Shown here: piece by piece, positions 8,756-17,287 of the stretch | Layout: the number at the start of each line of letters is the position of its first letter | Position numbering within the stretch: the first letter of the stretch is position 1 | Source: Eubacterium oxidoreducens | GTDB taxonomy: Bacteria > Bacillota > Clostridia > Lachnospirales > Lachnospiraceae | Length of the DNA stretch: 64,000 nucleotides | Direction: 5' to 3' | Assembly: GCF_900104415.1 (NCBI RefSeq) | Contig: NZ_FMXR01000004.1 | Location: forward strand, 305,159 to 369,158 | Translations under genes and position numbers: made by a program | Notes under the pieces: generated by a model | The model's database searches: none | What the model saw: only the letters and a program-made list of their open reading frames with translations | What the model was told of the DNA's origin: nothing

Positions 8756-9419
8756 TTATGAAATGGTAGAGGCCATTATCCGGATCTTATTATCTGCCGG
8801 AGCCGGAGCATTAATTGGAGCAGAGCGTATGATGCGCGGCCGCGCCGCAGGTCTTCGGACACATATTATAGTCTGTGTAGGCAGTGCTTTGACGGTACTG
8901 ATTGGAATCTATGCCTATGAGATGATGGGAGGGGCAATCGATCCACTTCGAATCGGGGCACAGGTTGTGTCAGGTATCGGTTTTCTGGGAGTGGGTACCA
9001 TCTTAATTCGCGGACGAAGTGAGGTGAAAGGCCTGACAACCGCTGCCGGTTTGTGGACAACGGCAGCAATTGGTTTGGGCTTTGGAGCAGGCTGTTATAT
9101 TTTATCTGCGCTCGTTACCATTATTACCTTTGTTACCATCTTTTTAGTTGCCCGAATTGAGCGTCAGCTTGAAATGCGGCGAAAGGAATTTCAGATGTAT
9201 TTGGAAATCGATGATGTTATCTATGTAAATGAGGTATTTGATTGGTTACAAGATCACTATGAGATTGATGAATTGGATGTGACAGCACCTCGTACGGCAA
9301 TCCATGGGAATGTTGGTGTGGAACTGGTGCTTTCAACGAAAGAAGGAGCCAATGCAATTGATGTTAAAGAAGCCGTGCAAAGTCATGAGCATATATTGCT
9401 GGCTTTAGAGTCTATCTAG
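8733..9419 (+). CDS. MgtC/SapB-family membrane protein
   Basis: A 228-residue protein with about five N-terminal transmembrane helices and a soluble ACT-like C-terminal domain. The signature AGALIGAERMMRGRAAGLRTHI, IGAQVVSGIGFLGVG and GLTTAAGLWTTAAIG identifies the MgtC/SapB family, linked to magnesium homeostasis and F-type ATPase regulation in other bacteria. GGAGGG three nucleotides before the ATG lies inside the Nudix gene, so the two are translationally coupled. Confidence 0.88.
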   Translation: MGHEIVFDYEMVEAIIRILLSAGAGALIGAERMMRGRAAGLRTHIIVCVGSALTVLIGIYAYEMMGGAIDPLRIGAQVVSGIGFLGVGTILIRGRSEVKGLTTAAGLWTTAAIGLGFGAGCYILSALVTIITFVTIFLVARIERQLEMRRKEFQMYLEIDDVIYVNEVFDWLQDHYEIDELDVTAPRTAIHGNVGVELVLSTKEGANAIDVKEAVQSHEHILLALESI

Positions 9420-9435
9420 AGAGTAAAAGGAAGTA

Positions 9436-9475
9436 AGGAATCACCCCTTTATTATGGGCGTGATTCTTTCTTTTT
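9436..9475 (+). terminator. Intrinsic terminator after the MgtC gene
   Basis: GAATCAC (9438-9444) pairs with GTGATTC (9460-9466), followed by TTTCTTTTT. It closes the 6.1-9.4 kb operon. Confidence 0.75.
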
Positions 9476-9530
9476 GCGCCTGCTGATTAAGAATCCAATG
9501 CAAGAGAGCCATTTGAAACGACCAAGAATA

Positions 9531-9559
9531 TTCCATTTTATAATGGTGTTGTGTATAAT
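9531..9559 (+). promoter_or_regulatory. Promoter of the patatin operon
   Basis: A perfect TATAAT (9554-9559) lies 17 nt after a weak -35, TTCCAT (9531-9536). The predicted transcript start near 9566 supports the ATG at 9587 as the real start of the next gene. Confidence 0.5.
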
Positions 9560-9586
9560 GTACCTTAAATGAGAGTGAGGGAAAAG

Positions 9587-10510
9587 ATGAACGAGACCTA
9601 TTCTAGAATCAACGAATTACCATGCGCGCAGGCAACCGGTCCGCTGACCGAAGGGTGCATCGTTTTAGAAGGCGGCTCCTTTCGAGGACTGTATACCGGC
9701 GGCGTATTAGATACTTTGATGCAGCATGAAATTAACCTTTCTTGCACCATCGGCGTTTCGGCCGGATCAATGAACGGCTTTAATTATACTTCCGGCCAGA
9801 TTGGAAGAGCGAGTCGGTTTAATCTGCGATATCGCTTTAACAAAGCATATGTCGGACGTGGAGCTAAGAAGAACAATAAGGGTGTCATAGGATTTGACAT
9901 TGTTTTTGATGATGATAAAAATGACATGGAACCATTTAATAAAGAAGTATTTGACGATCCAAACAGGCGCTTTGTGGCAGTTGTGACAAATTGTGATACC
10001 GGCAATGCGGAATATATGGAAAAGGGATCATGCAGCGATATTTTCCAGGCAATCCGGGCATCTGCATCTATGCCAATCTTATCGAAACCGGTAGAAATCG
10101 ACAAAAAGCCATATCTAGATGGTGGCTGTGCTGTGGCAATGGGACTTGAGTGGGCGCTCAAGGAAGGCTATGACAAGATTGTTGTAGTCAGGACCAGAGA
10201 CCGTTCGTATCGAAAGAGCCCGGTCAAAGGATTTGAGGCATTCTTACAGAAATTGTTTTATAAGCGTCGTTATCCGGACTTTTACAGAGTGTGGAGCAGA
10301 GCGCCATACCGCTATAACATCTTGTGCGATAAGATCGATCAGCTAGAACAAGAAGGTCGTATCTTCGTGATTGCGCCGTCTGAGGAAGTGACGGTATCGA
10401 GACTTGAGAAAGATATTGAGAAACTTGGTGACCTATATATGCTGGGAAAACGCGACACAGAAGATAATATGGATAAATTAAAAGAGTACTTAACAAAGGA
10501 AGAAGCATAA
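9587..10510 (+). CDS. Patatin-like phospholipase family protein
   Basis: A 307-residue serine acyl hydrolase of the patatin/RssA-YjjU type. The oxyanion loop GGSFRGLYTGGVLD, the nucleophile elbow GVSAGSMNG and the catalytic aspartate in YLDGGCAVAMGL form the Ser-Asp dyad. It should cleave acyl chains from membrane lipids or related esters; no signal peptide is seen. A longer start at 9569 exists, but AGTGAGGG before the ATG at 9587 and the promoter position favour the shorter form. It is the first gene of a run with a small hypothetical gene, nudC and a MATE pump. Confidence 0.87.
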   Translation: MNETYSRINELPCAQATGPLTEGCIVLEGGSFRGLYTGGVLDTLMQHEINLSCTIGVSAGSMNGFNYTSGQIGRASRFNLRYRFNKAYVGRGAKKNNKGVIGFDIVFDDDKNDMEPFNKEVFDDPNRRFVAVVTNCDTGNAEYMEKGSCSDIFQAIRASASMPILSKPVEIDKKPYLDGGCAVAMGLEWALKEGYDKIVVVRTRDRSYRKSPVKGFEAFLQKLFYKRRYPDFYRVWSRAPYRYNILCDKIDQLEQEGRIFVIAPSEEVTVSRLEKDIEKLGDLYMLGKRDTEDNMDKLKEYLTKEEA

Positions 10511-10511
10511 C

Positions 10512-10892
10512 ATGGCAAAGAAAAAGAAAAAGGGACCTAAGGTGTCCGGGCCGCGAGGCTGGTACTTTATGAATGAACAGAAACTGACCGTGCAGGAGAT
10601 TAAAGATGTCCTCGATGAGGAACGCTATGATATTGAAATCTGGCATGAAGCCTGTGTGCTCGAAGTTGGTGTGGCAGATAAGCTTTCCATTGATATTGAA
10701 GAGTTGGAAACAGATCTTCGGGATGAATACAGCAACCGGTATCTGGAAGAACATAAGATTCATTCGGTCTTTTATATTTCTTTCAGACCGGAAGAATACG
10801 ACAGATGCGAGCCGGTTATGAAAGAAATTTTACAAGGACTTGGCGGAAGAATCTGTGGAGATACCGACGATTTTACGCCGGTATTGCAGTAA
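10512..10892 (+). CDS. Conserved hypothetical protein with a basic N-terminus
   Basis: A 126-residue soluble protein starting MAKKKKKGPKVSGPRGWYF and continuing as a mixed alpha/beta domain rich in acidic residues (DIEELETDLRDEY), ending in GGRICGDTDDFTPVL. The lysine cluster could contact nucleic acid or membrane. It begins one nucleotide after the patatin stop and ends 10 nt before nudC, so it is an operon member. I do not recognise its family. Confidence 0.6.
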   Translation: MAKKKKKGPKVSGPRGWYFMNEQKLTVQEIKDVLDEERYDIEIWHEACVLEVGVADKLSIDIEELETDLRDEYSNRYLEEHKIHSVFYISFRPEEYDRCEPVMKEILQGLGGRICGDTDDFTPVLQ

Positions 10893-10902
10893 GGAGTAAG
10901 GA

Positions 10903-11727
10903 ATGATACAGGATATCTATCCACATAGACTGAAAAATGAATACGAGCCGCCTGAGGTAATTCCTGAGGATGCCATCATCTATCATTTTCACGGGATGAA
11001 TGTGCTGGTGGGTGATCGGGAAGGACTGCATTTTCCGGTAAAAACCGATTTGGTTGGGGATGAAACGCTTCAGTTTTTGTTCCACATCGACGAGACTCCC
11101 TGCTATTTGTTAGAGAGTACAAAGCCGGTTGAAATTGCCGGATTTTCATACAGCGATTTAAGACATCTTAGAAGAAAAGATTTGGAAAAAAAGCATTTGG
11201 TTTATGGAGCTTTTACGGCAAAGCATCTGGCTAAATGGTATGAGGGGAATCATTTTTGCGGAAGATGCGGACATAAGATGGAGCACTCGAAGACAGAGCG
11301 TGCAATGGTCTGTCCTAGCTGTGCGCATGTGTTTTATCCACAGATTATGCCGGCCGTGATTGTGGGCGTCATCAATCAGGATAGCCTGCTTTTAACCAGA
11401 TACCGGGAAGGCTATAAATACAACGCACTGGTTGCCGGATTTACGGAAATTGGAGAGACGGCAGAAGAGTGCGTCAGACGTGAAGTGATGGAAGAGACCG
11501 GAATCAAGGTCAAGAACATCCGCTATTATAAGTCGCAGCCTTGGGGCTTTGCACAAAATCTTTTGCTTGGATATTACTGCGAAGTGGATGGCGACGATAC
11601 GATTCAGATGGACACCTCGGAGCTGCGCTATGCGCAATGGGTCAAGCGCGAGGAGATTGAACTACAGCCGGACAATTTTAGTCTGACAAATGAAATGATG
11701 TGCCGTTTTCAAAACGGACAAGAGTAA
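10903..11727 (+). CDS. nudC: NADH pyrophosphatase / NAD-cap decapping Nudix enzyme
   Basis: A 274-residue protein with the complete NudC architecture. There is a variable N-terminal domain, a zinc ribbon with CGRCGHKM and CPSC (four cysteines about 15 residues apart), and a Nudix domain with GFTEIGETAEECVRREVMEE followed by TG. The NudC-specific SQPWGFAQNLLLGY motif comes after it. It hydrolyses NADH and related dinucleotides, and NudC homologues also remove NAD caps from RNA 5' ends. AAGGAGTAAGG precedes the ATG. Confidence 0.92.
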   Translation: MIQDIYPHRLKNEYEPPEVIPEDAIIYHFHGMNVLVGDREGLHFPVKTDLVGDETLQFLFHIDETPCYLLESTKPVEIAGFSYSDLRHLRRKDLEKKHLVYGAFTAKHLAKWYEGNHFCGRCGHKMEHSKTERAMVCPSCAHVFYPQIMPAVIVGVINQDSLLLTRYREGYKYNALVAGFTEIGETAEECVRREVMEETGIKVKNIRYYKSQPWGFAQNLLLGYYCEVDGDDTIQMDTSELRYAQWVKREEIELQPDNFSLTNEMMCRFQNGQE

Positions 11728-11753
11728 CAAATGAGGATTAGAGGGATTATATA

Positions 11754-13136
11754 ATGGATGATGTAATGAGAAATCCGTTAGCATCGGAGAAAATTAGCAA
11801 GCTGGTTACAAGGTTTACGATACCGGCCATTATTAGTATGGTGGTCAGTTCGCTGTACAACATTGTGGATCAGATTTTTATCGGACAGGGCGTCGGCCTT
11901 CTTGGAAATGAAGCGACGAACATTGCCTTTCCGATTACGACTATCGGCGCTGCTTTTTTCTTAACACTTGGAATTGGTGGTGCGTCTAATTACAACTTGC
12001 GCGCCGGCGAGGGACGCTCGGAGGAAGCAAAGTATTTTGCGGGAAATTCGATGGCGGCACTGGTGCTTGTCGGAGCAATATTACTGGTCGTAATTGAACT
12101 TTTTTTAGATCCGCTCTTACATCTATTTGGCTCTACACAAGAAGCCATGGAATTATCCAGACAATATGCGGGAATTACGGCAATCGGACTTCCGTTTTGG
12201 TCGCTGCAGATTGGTGGTAATCACATGGTGCGTGCGGACAGAAGCCCGAAGTATTCCATGCTTTGTATGTTGGTTGGTGCAATTATTAACATCATATTGG
12301 ACCCAATCTTCATTTTCAAATGCGGCTGGGGAATTAAGGGGGCTGCATGGGCAACGGTAATCGGTCAAATGGCGGCCTGCTTTATGGTTGTTGTCTATTT
12401 TGCCGGATTTTCCAGAATGAAATTAAAAAAGAAGCATTTTAGGATTGCGGCTAAGAACATAAAAATGATCATCGGATTGGGTATGGCATCCGGAATCAAC
12501 CAGATTGCGCTGGCATTGGTTCAGATTGTTATGAACAATGTGCTTCGAAAATATGGTGCAGAGTCTGTCTATGGTGCGGATATTCCGCTTGCCGTTGTGG
12601 GAATTGTAGCGAAGGTCAACATGGTCTTTTTCGCAATTGCCATTGGGCTTACGCAAGGCTGCCAGCCAATCTTTGGATTTAACTATGGCGCGAAACTATA
12701 CAGCCGTGTGCGCGAGACTTATCGGACGGCTGCCAAAGCTGCCATTATTGTCGGTATTATCTTCTTTGCATGTTTCCAGATCTTCCCGAGGGTGATTATC
12801 TCCTGGTTTGGAGGAGGAAGTGAAGAGTATTATCATTTTGCAGAACTGTATTTTCGGATTTTTATGCTGCTTACGTTTATTAACGGTATTCAACCGATGT
12901 CATCCGGATTTTTCTCGTCGATTGGTAAGGCAAAACTTGGTATGATTGTGTCGCTTACCAGACAGGTAATCTTCCTGATTCCGCTTGCGATTATCTTTCC
13001 AATCTATTTGGGGATTGAAGGAGTTGTTTATTCCGGACCGATTTCGGATGCGGCGGCAGCAGTGCTTACAATTGTGTTTGTGGTGAGAGAGTGCAGGATT
13101 ATGAAGGAGGCGGAGCGCGTTTCAGCCGGGACGTAG
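11754..13136 (+). CDS. MATE-family efflux transporter
   Basis: A 460-residue polytopic membrane protein with about 12 helices in two MatE halves. Features are PLASEKISKLVTRFTIPAII, SSLYNIVDQIFIGQGVG, the loop RADRSPKYSM, and the second-half GLTQGCQPIFGFNYGAK that is highly typical of NorM/DinF-like pumps. It should export cationic drugs or metabolites using Na+ or H+. It is the last gene of the operon; a cluster of TTTTGTAACTTTT repeats follows rather than a simple terminator. Confidence 0.93.
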   Translation: MDDVMRNPLASEKISKLVTRFTIPAIISMVVSSLYNIVDQIFIGQGVGLLGNEATNIAFPITTIGAAFFLTLGIGGASNYNLRAGEGRSEEAKYFAGNSMAALVLVGAILLVVIELFLDPLLHLFGSTQEAMELSRQYAGITAIGLPFWSLQIGGNHMVRADRSPKYSMLCMLVGAIINIILDPIFIFKCGWGIKGAAWATVIGQMAACFMVVVYFAGFSRMKLKKKHFRIAAKNIKMIIGLGMASGINQIALALVQIVMNNVLRKYGAESVYGADIPLAVVGIVAKVNMVFFAIAIGLTQGCQPIFGFNYGAKLYSRVRETYRTAAKAAIIVGIIFFACFQIFPRVIISWFGGGSEEYYHFAELYFRIFMLLTFINGIQPMSSGFFSSIGKAKLGMIVSLTRQVIFLIPLAIIFPIYLGIEGVVYSGPISDAAAAVLTIVFVVRECRIMKEAERVSAGT

Positions 13137-13145
13137 TTGGTCGGA

Positions 13146-13410
13146 GTTTGTAACTTTAGGTGGCTGATAATGGGGATTTTGTTATAAATTTTTTGTGCCA
13201 ATACTATAAAAAGAGTCATTTTGTAACTTTTATCACATATAATGCTTAATTAGTTACAAAATCATGATGGTGAAGTGATAGGGACAAGCCATTTTGTAAC
13301 TTTCAGGTGTCGATTCTGTAGTTTTGGTTACAATTTCTCTGTGCCCGTGTTGTAAAGTGATTTGTTTTGTAACTTTTAGTATCCTATAGGGTACTAAAAG
13401 TTACAAATTT
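13146..13410. repeat. Cluster of TTTTGTAACTTTT-type repeats in both orientations
   Basis: This gene-free stretch holds at least six copies of a TTTGTAACTTT core. Forward copies lie near 13147, 13219, 13292 and 13366, and reverse copies (AGTTACAAA) near 13252, 13326 and 13399. Spacing is irregular, 30-75 nt. No open frame spans the region. It may be a degraded transposon end array, a multi-site operator or a hairpin-forming intergenic repeat. Confidence 0.6.
13366..13407. repeat. Perfect 16-bp-arm inverted repeat
   Basis: TTTGTAACTTTTAGTA (13366-13381) pairs exactly with its complement at 13392-13407. Three more pairs can close a 4-nt loop. No T tract follows, so it is not a classic terminator for the MATE transcript, although it could still block transcripts from both sides. 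It lies 40 nt beyond the stop of the convergent beta-propeller gene. Confidence 0.7.
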
Positions 13411-13446
13411 GTCCGTCGGCCACCGTGCTTAGCAGCCTAGCCTCAT

Positions 13447-15402
13447 CTACTGCTCATCAATCAGTTCAAATCCATCTAATTCATAAGTATACAAAGACTG
13501 CAGAGTACTGATATAGAACTTGTCATCTGCATACAATCCTCGATAATTATCAGAATCGATATCGATAGAATCATCTGAGCCCATTACTTTCTCAAGTTTC
13601 TTTGTAAATTTCTTATTCTTAAACGAATAGACACTGTATAAATAAGTTGAATTGTAAGATTCTTTATCTTGAATTTCATAGGCAAATCCAATCAGATTTT
13701 TATCATAATCAGCCAGAACGCATTTATATTGTTCGCATGCCGGAGAGTAGTAGGCATTCTTTAACACAATACTATCGAGCGTCTTAACTTTGGCCGGATT
13801 GGAGATATCGAACATGGTCAGTTTCACCCCAATCATATCGCCGGTATCCGGGTCAGTCTCATAGCCGATACCAAGGAGTTTGTCATCGCCCCACAGGTGC
13901 AGATAATCAGAAAAACCTGTAATGTCCAAAGAACCGATGAGGGTAGGATTTTCCATGTCAGAAAAATCAACGCTCCAAAGGGGGTCCGTATTTTCATAAG
14001 TCACAAAATATCCAAGGTCACCGATAAAACGGGCACTGTAGATTTGTTCGCCCGGGGCAATGCCGGTTACAGAGCCGACCATCTCAAGGTTATCATCGAG
14101 GACATAGATGCAGTTATTGGTATCGGTTGTGGTTAACACTTGTAGATACTCATCTTGCTGGTGGATAGCAAAGCTGTCGTTGATTTCGCCGTTTAGATTG
14201 CCACAAGCACACGCGCTTATTTTGCCCTCTTGATAAGTGAACTTGGCAAGCGTTGTGAAGGTATCGCCGCCGGAATAGTCACTGCTGTATATATATATGG
14301 CGTCGGTAGATACATACACCTGTGAGTAATTGGTAATAATCCCCGTGCTGTCAATGGTCGAAGACGGATCGGAGAATTTCACTGAGCCAATAACACTGGC
14401 TCTTGAGCCCGCGTCCGGAAGGTAGAAGTGATCCGAAGAGATCACAGAGCCATTAACCGATGGAATCCAAGAGGAAAGCTGGTCATCTGTAACAACGCTG
14501 TCAATATTACCGCTCGGCAGGGTCATATCCACGGTTGTGAACAGATACAGGATGTCATCCACCTTACGAGAAGTGGAAAAGTTGCCACTTTGGGAACCGG
14601 TGGAAACAAGCGCAGGATTCTTGCGGTCTGAGATATCATACGTTTCGGCATAGACCATAGAGTCATTGGAAAAGGCGTAGATATCTGAAGTTGACTGCGT
14701 AGAATACTCATCATAGAGAATCATATTTTGCTCATAATTTTGGCTGATGATGCAGAGTTTATCGTCATCCACATACATTTCCTTAAGATTAGAAGCCGAG
14801 GTCATATGTTTTGGCGTAATCTGGCTGACAAGTTCAGGCTGATCGCCGGAGATATCGTAGATTAAGATTTTGGATTCCTCAACTTTGTATATGTAATTGC
14901 CATCGGTCTTTACGATATCACCTTCGTCAACACCGTCCGTCATGACATTGGTCTCAGAATAGGAGCTATCGGCGGAAGATTCTTCTGCCGAATCTTTCGC
15001 AACATCTTCGGTGCTATCGGTCGTACTTTCAAATATTTGGGCAGAATTGCCATTTTCCTGCGATTCTTGTAGCAGATTGTAGATATCTTCATAGCCGGAA
15101 GCAACCGTGAACATGGAGCTAATCGGGTTAACTTCACTGTTCGTATCATCATCAGAAGGAGTAACAGCCTCCGTGGAGGTGACCGGTGTAAGCTGCGAAT
15201 GGTGGTAGGCACCAAGGCCGATTGCAAAGCAGGCACAGGCAGCGACGAGACCGCCAATCGAGCGCTTAACGCGAGGAGAAAAAGATTTTTTCCTGCTCGT
15301 GTGATTTAACATCTCTTCTATCCGGCCTGGTTTAATTCGCTCCGGAATCGGTTCTTCAGTCAAATTTTTTTTCAGTTCATCTAATAATTTATCATCTTTC
15401 AT
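13447..15402 (-). CDS. Membrane-anchored beta-propeller protein, candidate anti-sigma factor
   Basis: A 651-residue protein with a cytoplasmic N-terminus of about 45 residues (KDDKLLDELKKNLTEEPIP, then RKKSFSPRVKRS). One transmembrane helix follows (about 47-66), then an acidic Ser/Asp/Glu-rich linker and a large outer domain of the Beta_propel (PF09826) type with repeated YDISDRKNPALV and IYDISGDQPELVSQ blades. The gene lies 12 nt after the ECF sigma gene on the same strand. That pairing and topology suggest the short cytoplasmic tail binds the sigma factor while the propeller senses the envelope. The role is inferred; no canonical zinc anti-sigma motif is visible. Confidence 0.8.
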   Translation of the reverse strand: MKDDKLLDELKKNLTEEPIPERIKPGRIEEMLNHTSRKKSFSPRVKRSIGGLVAACACFAIGLGAYHHSQLTPVTSTEAVTPSDDDTNSEVNPISSMFTVASGYEDIYNLLQESQENGNSAQIFESTTDSTEDVAKDSAEESSADSSYSETNVMTDGVDEGDIVKTDGNYIYKVEESKILIYDISGDQPELVSQITPKHMTSASNLKEMYVDDDKLCIISQNYEQNMILYDEYSTQSTSDIYAFSNDSMVYAETYDISDRKNPALVSTGSQSGNFSTSRKVDDILYLFTTVDMTLPSGNIDSVVTDDQLSSWIPSVNGSVISSDHFYLPDAGSRASVIGSVKFSDPSSTIDSTGIITNYSQVYVSTDAIYIYSSDYSGGDTFTTLAKFTYQEGKISACACGNLNGEINDSFAIHQQDEYLQVLTTTDTNNCIYVLDDNLEMVGSVTGIAPGEQIYSARFIGDLGYFVTYENTDPLWSVDFSDMENPTLIGSLDITGFSDYLHLWGDDKLLGIGYETDPDTGDMIGVKLTMFDISNPAKVKTLDSIVLKNAYYSPACEQYKCVLADYDKNLIGFAYEIQDKESYNSTYLYSVYSFKNKKFTKKLEKVMGSDDSIDIDSDNYRGLYADDKFYISTLQSLYTYELDGFELIDEQ

Positions 15403-15414
15403 AACACCACTCCT

Positions 15415-15936
15415 CTACATATTGAGCTGCGCCCTAAGTTTTTTTAGAGCCCTGCTTTCACGGCTGCGAACAGTATTCTCATTCATGCCGTATAACTGTG
15501 CAATCTCTCGGGCTGTATAACCGGCGAAGATGTGAAGTCCAATAATTTCACGATCGAGAGCAGGCAGAGAATCAAAGAGTTCACGCACATATAACTGATC
15601 AAGCTGATCGATTGGAGTTTCAACAAGAGTGGTTCGCTCGAGGCCCTCATCGGTGAGTTCGACAGGCTCTGACACATAGTCGCGCATTTTTTGTTTGCAT
15701 TTATGATTCAGAATCTTAAAAATCCAGCTCTTAAATGCATCCGGGTTTTTTAGTTGCTTCATTTGTGCAAATGCATCCGTTACTGCATCCGAGACAGCAT
15801 CCGCCGCATCTTCCGGTCGTTTGAGTAAGTAAAGAGCGTAGCGGTACATATCCTCGTATACAGTTTCGTATAAAGTAGCAAATGCATGCGTATCACCCCG
15901 CCGGGCAGCTTTTACAAGCCATTTCATATCTTTCAT
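15415..15936 (-). CDS. ECF-type RNA polymerase sigma factor
   Basis: A 173-residue sigma-70 family protein of ECF size. Region 2 is seen in DMYRYALYLLKRPEDAADAVSD and FKSWIFKILNHKCKQ. Region 4 follows in LPALDREIIGLHIFAGYTAREIAQLYGMNENTVRSRESRALKKL. It would direct RNA polymerase to a small envelope or stress regulon. GAGGGG lies 8 nt before the ATG. It is the first gene of a two-gene operon with the beta-propeller membrane protein. No convincing autoregulatory promoter was found. Confidence 0.92.
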   Translation of the reverse strand: MKDMKWLVKAARRGDTHAFATLYETVYEDMYRYALYLLKRPEDAADAVSDAVTDAFAQMKQLKNPDAFKSWIFKILNHKCKQKMRDYVSEPVELTDEGLERTTLVETPIDQLDQLYVRELFDSLPALDREIIGLHIFAGYTAREIAQLYGMNENTVRSRESRALKKLRAQLNM

Positions 15937-16021
15937 AATGCGATTCCCCTCTACTGATCAATAAAAGGTTGCCCCTTCTGATTAAGTAGTGTCAGATTCC
16001 CTCGATTTTGTTGCATTGATT

Positions 16022-16059
16022 TTTAACTCAGTCGGAGTACAAGCTCCGACTGAGTTAAA
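16022..16059 (-). repeat. Palindromic element A, copy 1, carrying the stop codon of the upstream gene
   Basis: Sixteen-base arms TTTAACTCAGTCGGAG and its complement pair around a 6-nt loop. The same element occurs once more (59239-59276) in the same orientation relative to its gene, with one base different. In both places the TAA in the left arm is the gene's stop codon. No T tract follows. Confidence 0.75.
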
Positions 16060-16888
16060 CGCTCCGCGAGGATGAGCACGGATTCGGACAGGAATTTGTC
16101 TGCTGAAGCAGACCCGAATCCGGCGCGCAAGACTCGCGAGCGAGTCTTGACAAAATAAAATCAGAAATGTATTCGGCCGTCAGATTCATCTGTTCTTCAT
16201 TGGATATCGAAGCCGCGCCATCGCCCTTTTGCTCCCCATAACAGCCAAAGTAAGCGTGATTTGCGCCGCTTATGATGATTTCTTTTGATGCGGCCGGAAG
16301 GAGTGATTTATTTTCCTTATATTTTTTCAAGTTTAAGACGCCATCCTCACTACCATAGATAGATAAAGTGGTTAGCGAGGTAGAAGATAAGTCCTTGCCA
16401 GAGTAAGCGGCAAGCATAATTAGCCCGCTGAGACGATCATCATGGTCCGCAGCGTAAGAGGCGGCTGCATAACCACCGAGAGAATGACCGGCAATATACC
16501 AGTTTTGAATATCTGGATATTGCTCGAAGATATCGTCTGCAGCATCCACATCTAAGATGGCAAGATTTCCGGGCATATGAACAAGTACACATAAGATTCC
16601 TTTGGAAGCAAGTTTCTCCATAAGCGGGGCATAGGATTCATATTCCACCTTGCCGCCGGGATAGAAGATCATGCCGGTTGTGGTAGGTTTATTAGGAGTG
16701 AATGTAATCGACGTTTTCTCATCTTCGGTTACCGAAACCGTCTGAACAGGAGATGAGATTGCGTCAAATGCAGCATCCTCAGCATGATAATAGTTTCCCA
16801 TGTAGATGGCACATGCCAATAAAAAAACGATGATAATGCCAAAGGCAATCATCATAATCAGATATCGTCTGATAACTTTATCTTTCAT
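16055..16888 (-). CDS. Membrane-anchored alpha/beta hydrolase
   Basis: A 277-residue protein with an N-terminal transmembrane helix (after MKDKVIRRYL) and an extracytoplasmic alpha/beta hydrolase domain. The nucleophile elbow is GHSLGG, with GSEDG near the acid position and the general-base His in SGANHAYFGCYGEQKG. It resembles small esterase/dienelactone-hydrolase-like proteins of Firmicutes. The start at 16888 is supported by AAGAAGG nine nucleotides upstream; longer starts to 16936 lack a site. The last ~30 residues (after ISDFILS) are translated from a palindromic repeat and are unlikely to be part of the fold. Confidence 0.75.
   Translation of the reverse strand: MKDKVIRRYLIMMIAFGIIIVFLLACAIYMGNYYHAEDAAFDAISSPVQTVSVTEDEKTSITFTPNKPTTTGMIFYPGGKVEYESYAPLMEKLASKGILCVLVHMPGNLAILDVDAADDIFEQYPDIQNWYIAGHSLGGYAAASYAADHDDRLSGLIMLAAYSGKDLSSTSLTTLSIYGSEDGVLNLKKYKENKSLLPAASKEIIISGANHAYFGCYGEQKGDGAASISNEEQMNLTAEYISDFILSRLARESCAPDSGLLQQTNSCPNPCSSSRSV
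16070..16152 (-). repeat. Composite palindromic element (two nested hairpins plus CAAGACTCGC palindrome)
   Basis: GGATTCGG pairs with CCGAATCC and encloses a second hairpin, GTCTGCTGAAGCAGAC. A perfect CAAGACTCGC-GA-GCGAGTCTTG palindrome adjoins it. A degenerate copy of the last unit is at 25704-25726. This element is read through as coding sequence by the alpha/beta hydrolase gene. Confidence 0.7.
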
Positions 16889-16944
16889 AAATATAAACCT
16901 TCTTTCCATACATAATAGTAGCAAAACGAAAATCACATTACAAA

Positions 16945-16973
16945 TTGAAAATGCGAAGTATTATTTATATAAT
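16945..16973 (+). promoter_or_regulatory. Promoter of the 83-residue protein operon
   Basis: TTGAAA (16945-16950), a 17-nt spacer and TATAAT (16968-16973), in the divergent gap after the hydrolase gene start. Confidence 0.75.
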
Positions 16974-17023
16974 AAGGCTAGTAGCGTGAAAGCATCGCGG
17001 TTTGGGACGGAGAGGATGATAAG

Positions 17024-17275
17024 ATGTCAGATTCACTTAACATGTCTGTATCACAGGCATTTAAGAAGAATGGAAAAAAGTACGCATTTGTTACATTTCG
17101 GGATGGCGAAAGGGAAGCCGAAGGACGTATCCCCAATTGTAAGATCACTAGAAATAACGGATTCGATGAAGGTGAAGTAAAGCTTTTAGAAGAATACATG
17201 AAGCGAGAGCTGGCAAATCTAAAGAAGATGGCAACCGATGTCGATCCGATGAAAGAATTCTTCCATAAGAAATAA
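17024..17275 (+). CDS. Small conserved hypothetical protein
   Basis: An 83-residue soluble protein, MSDSLNMSVSQAFKKNGKK onward, with a beta-strand-like centre (YAFVTFRDGEREAEGRIPNC) and a charged C-terminal helix ending KEFFHKK. GAGAGGATGATAAG precedes the ATG and a good promoter lies 50 nt upstream. It is 12 nt from the C_GCAxxG_C_C gene, so the two form an operon. I do not recognise the family. Confidence 0.65.
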   Translation: MSDSLNMSVSQAFKKNGKKYAFVTFRDGEREAEGRIPNCKITRNNGFDEGEVKLLEEYMKRELANLKKMATDVDPMKEFFHKK

Positions 17276-17287
17276 AGAGGTAAAAAT

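Noticed and set aside
15937..15975. GCAACC-type ECF -35 motif upstream of the sigma factor gene (minus strand)
   Set aside because: With a normal spacer the transcript would begin at or inside the ribosome binding site, so self-regulation through this motif is unlikely.
16806..17180. 124-codon plus-strand frame
   Set aside because: It starts inside the minus-strand hydrolase gene, lacks a ribosome binding site, and the overlapping 83-codon frame has a promoter and good start.
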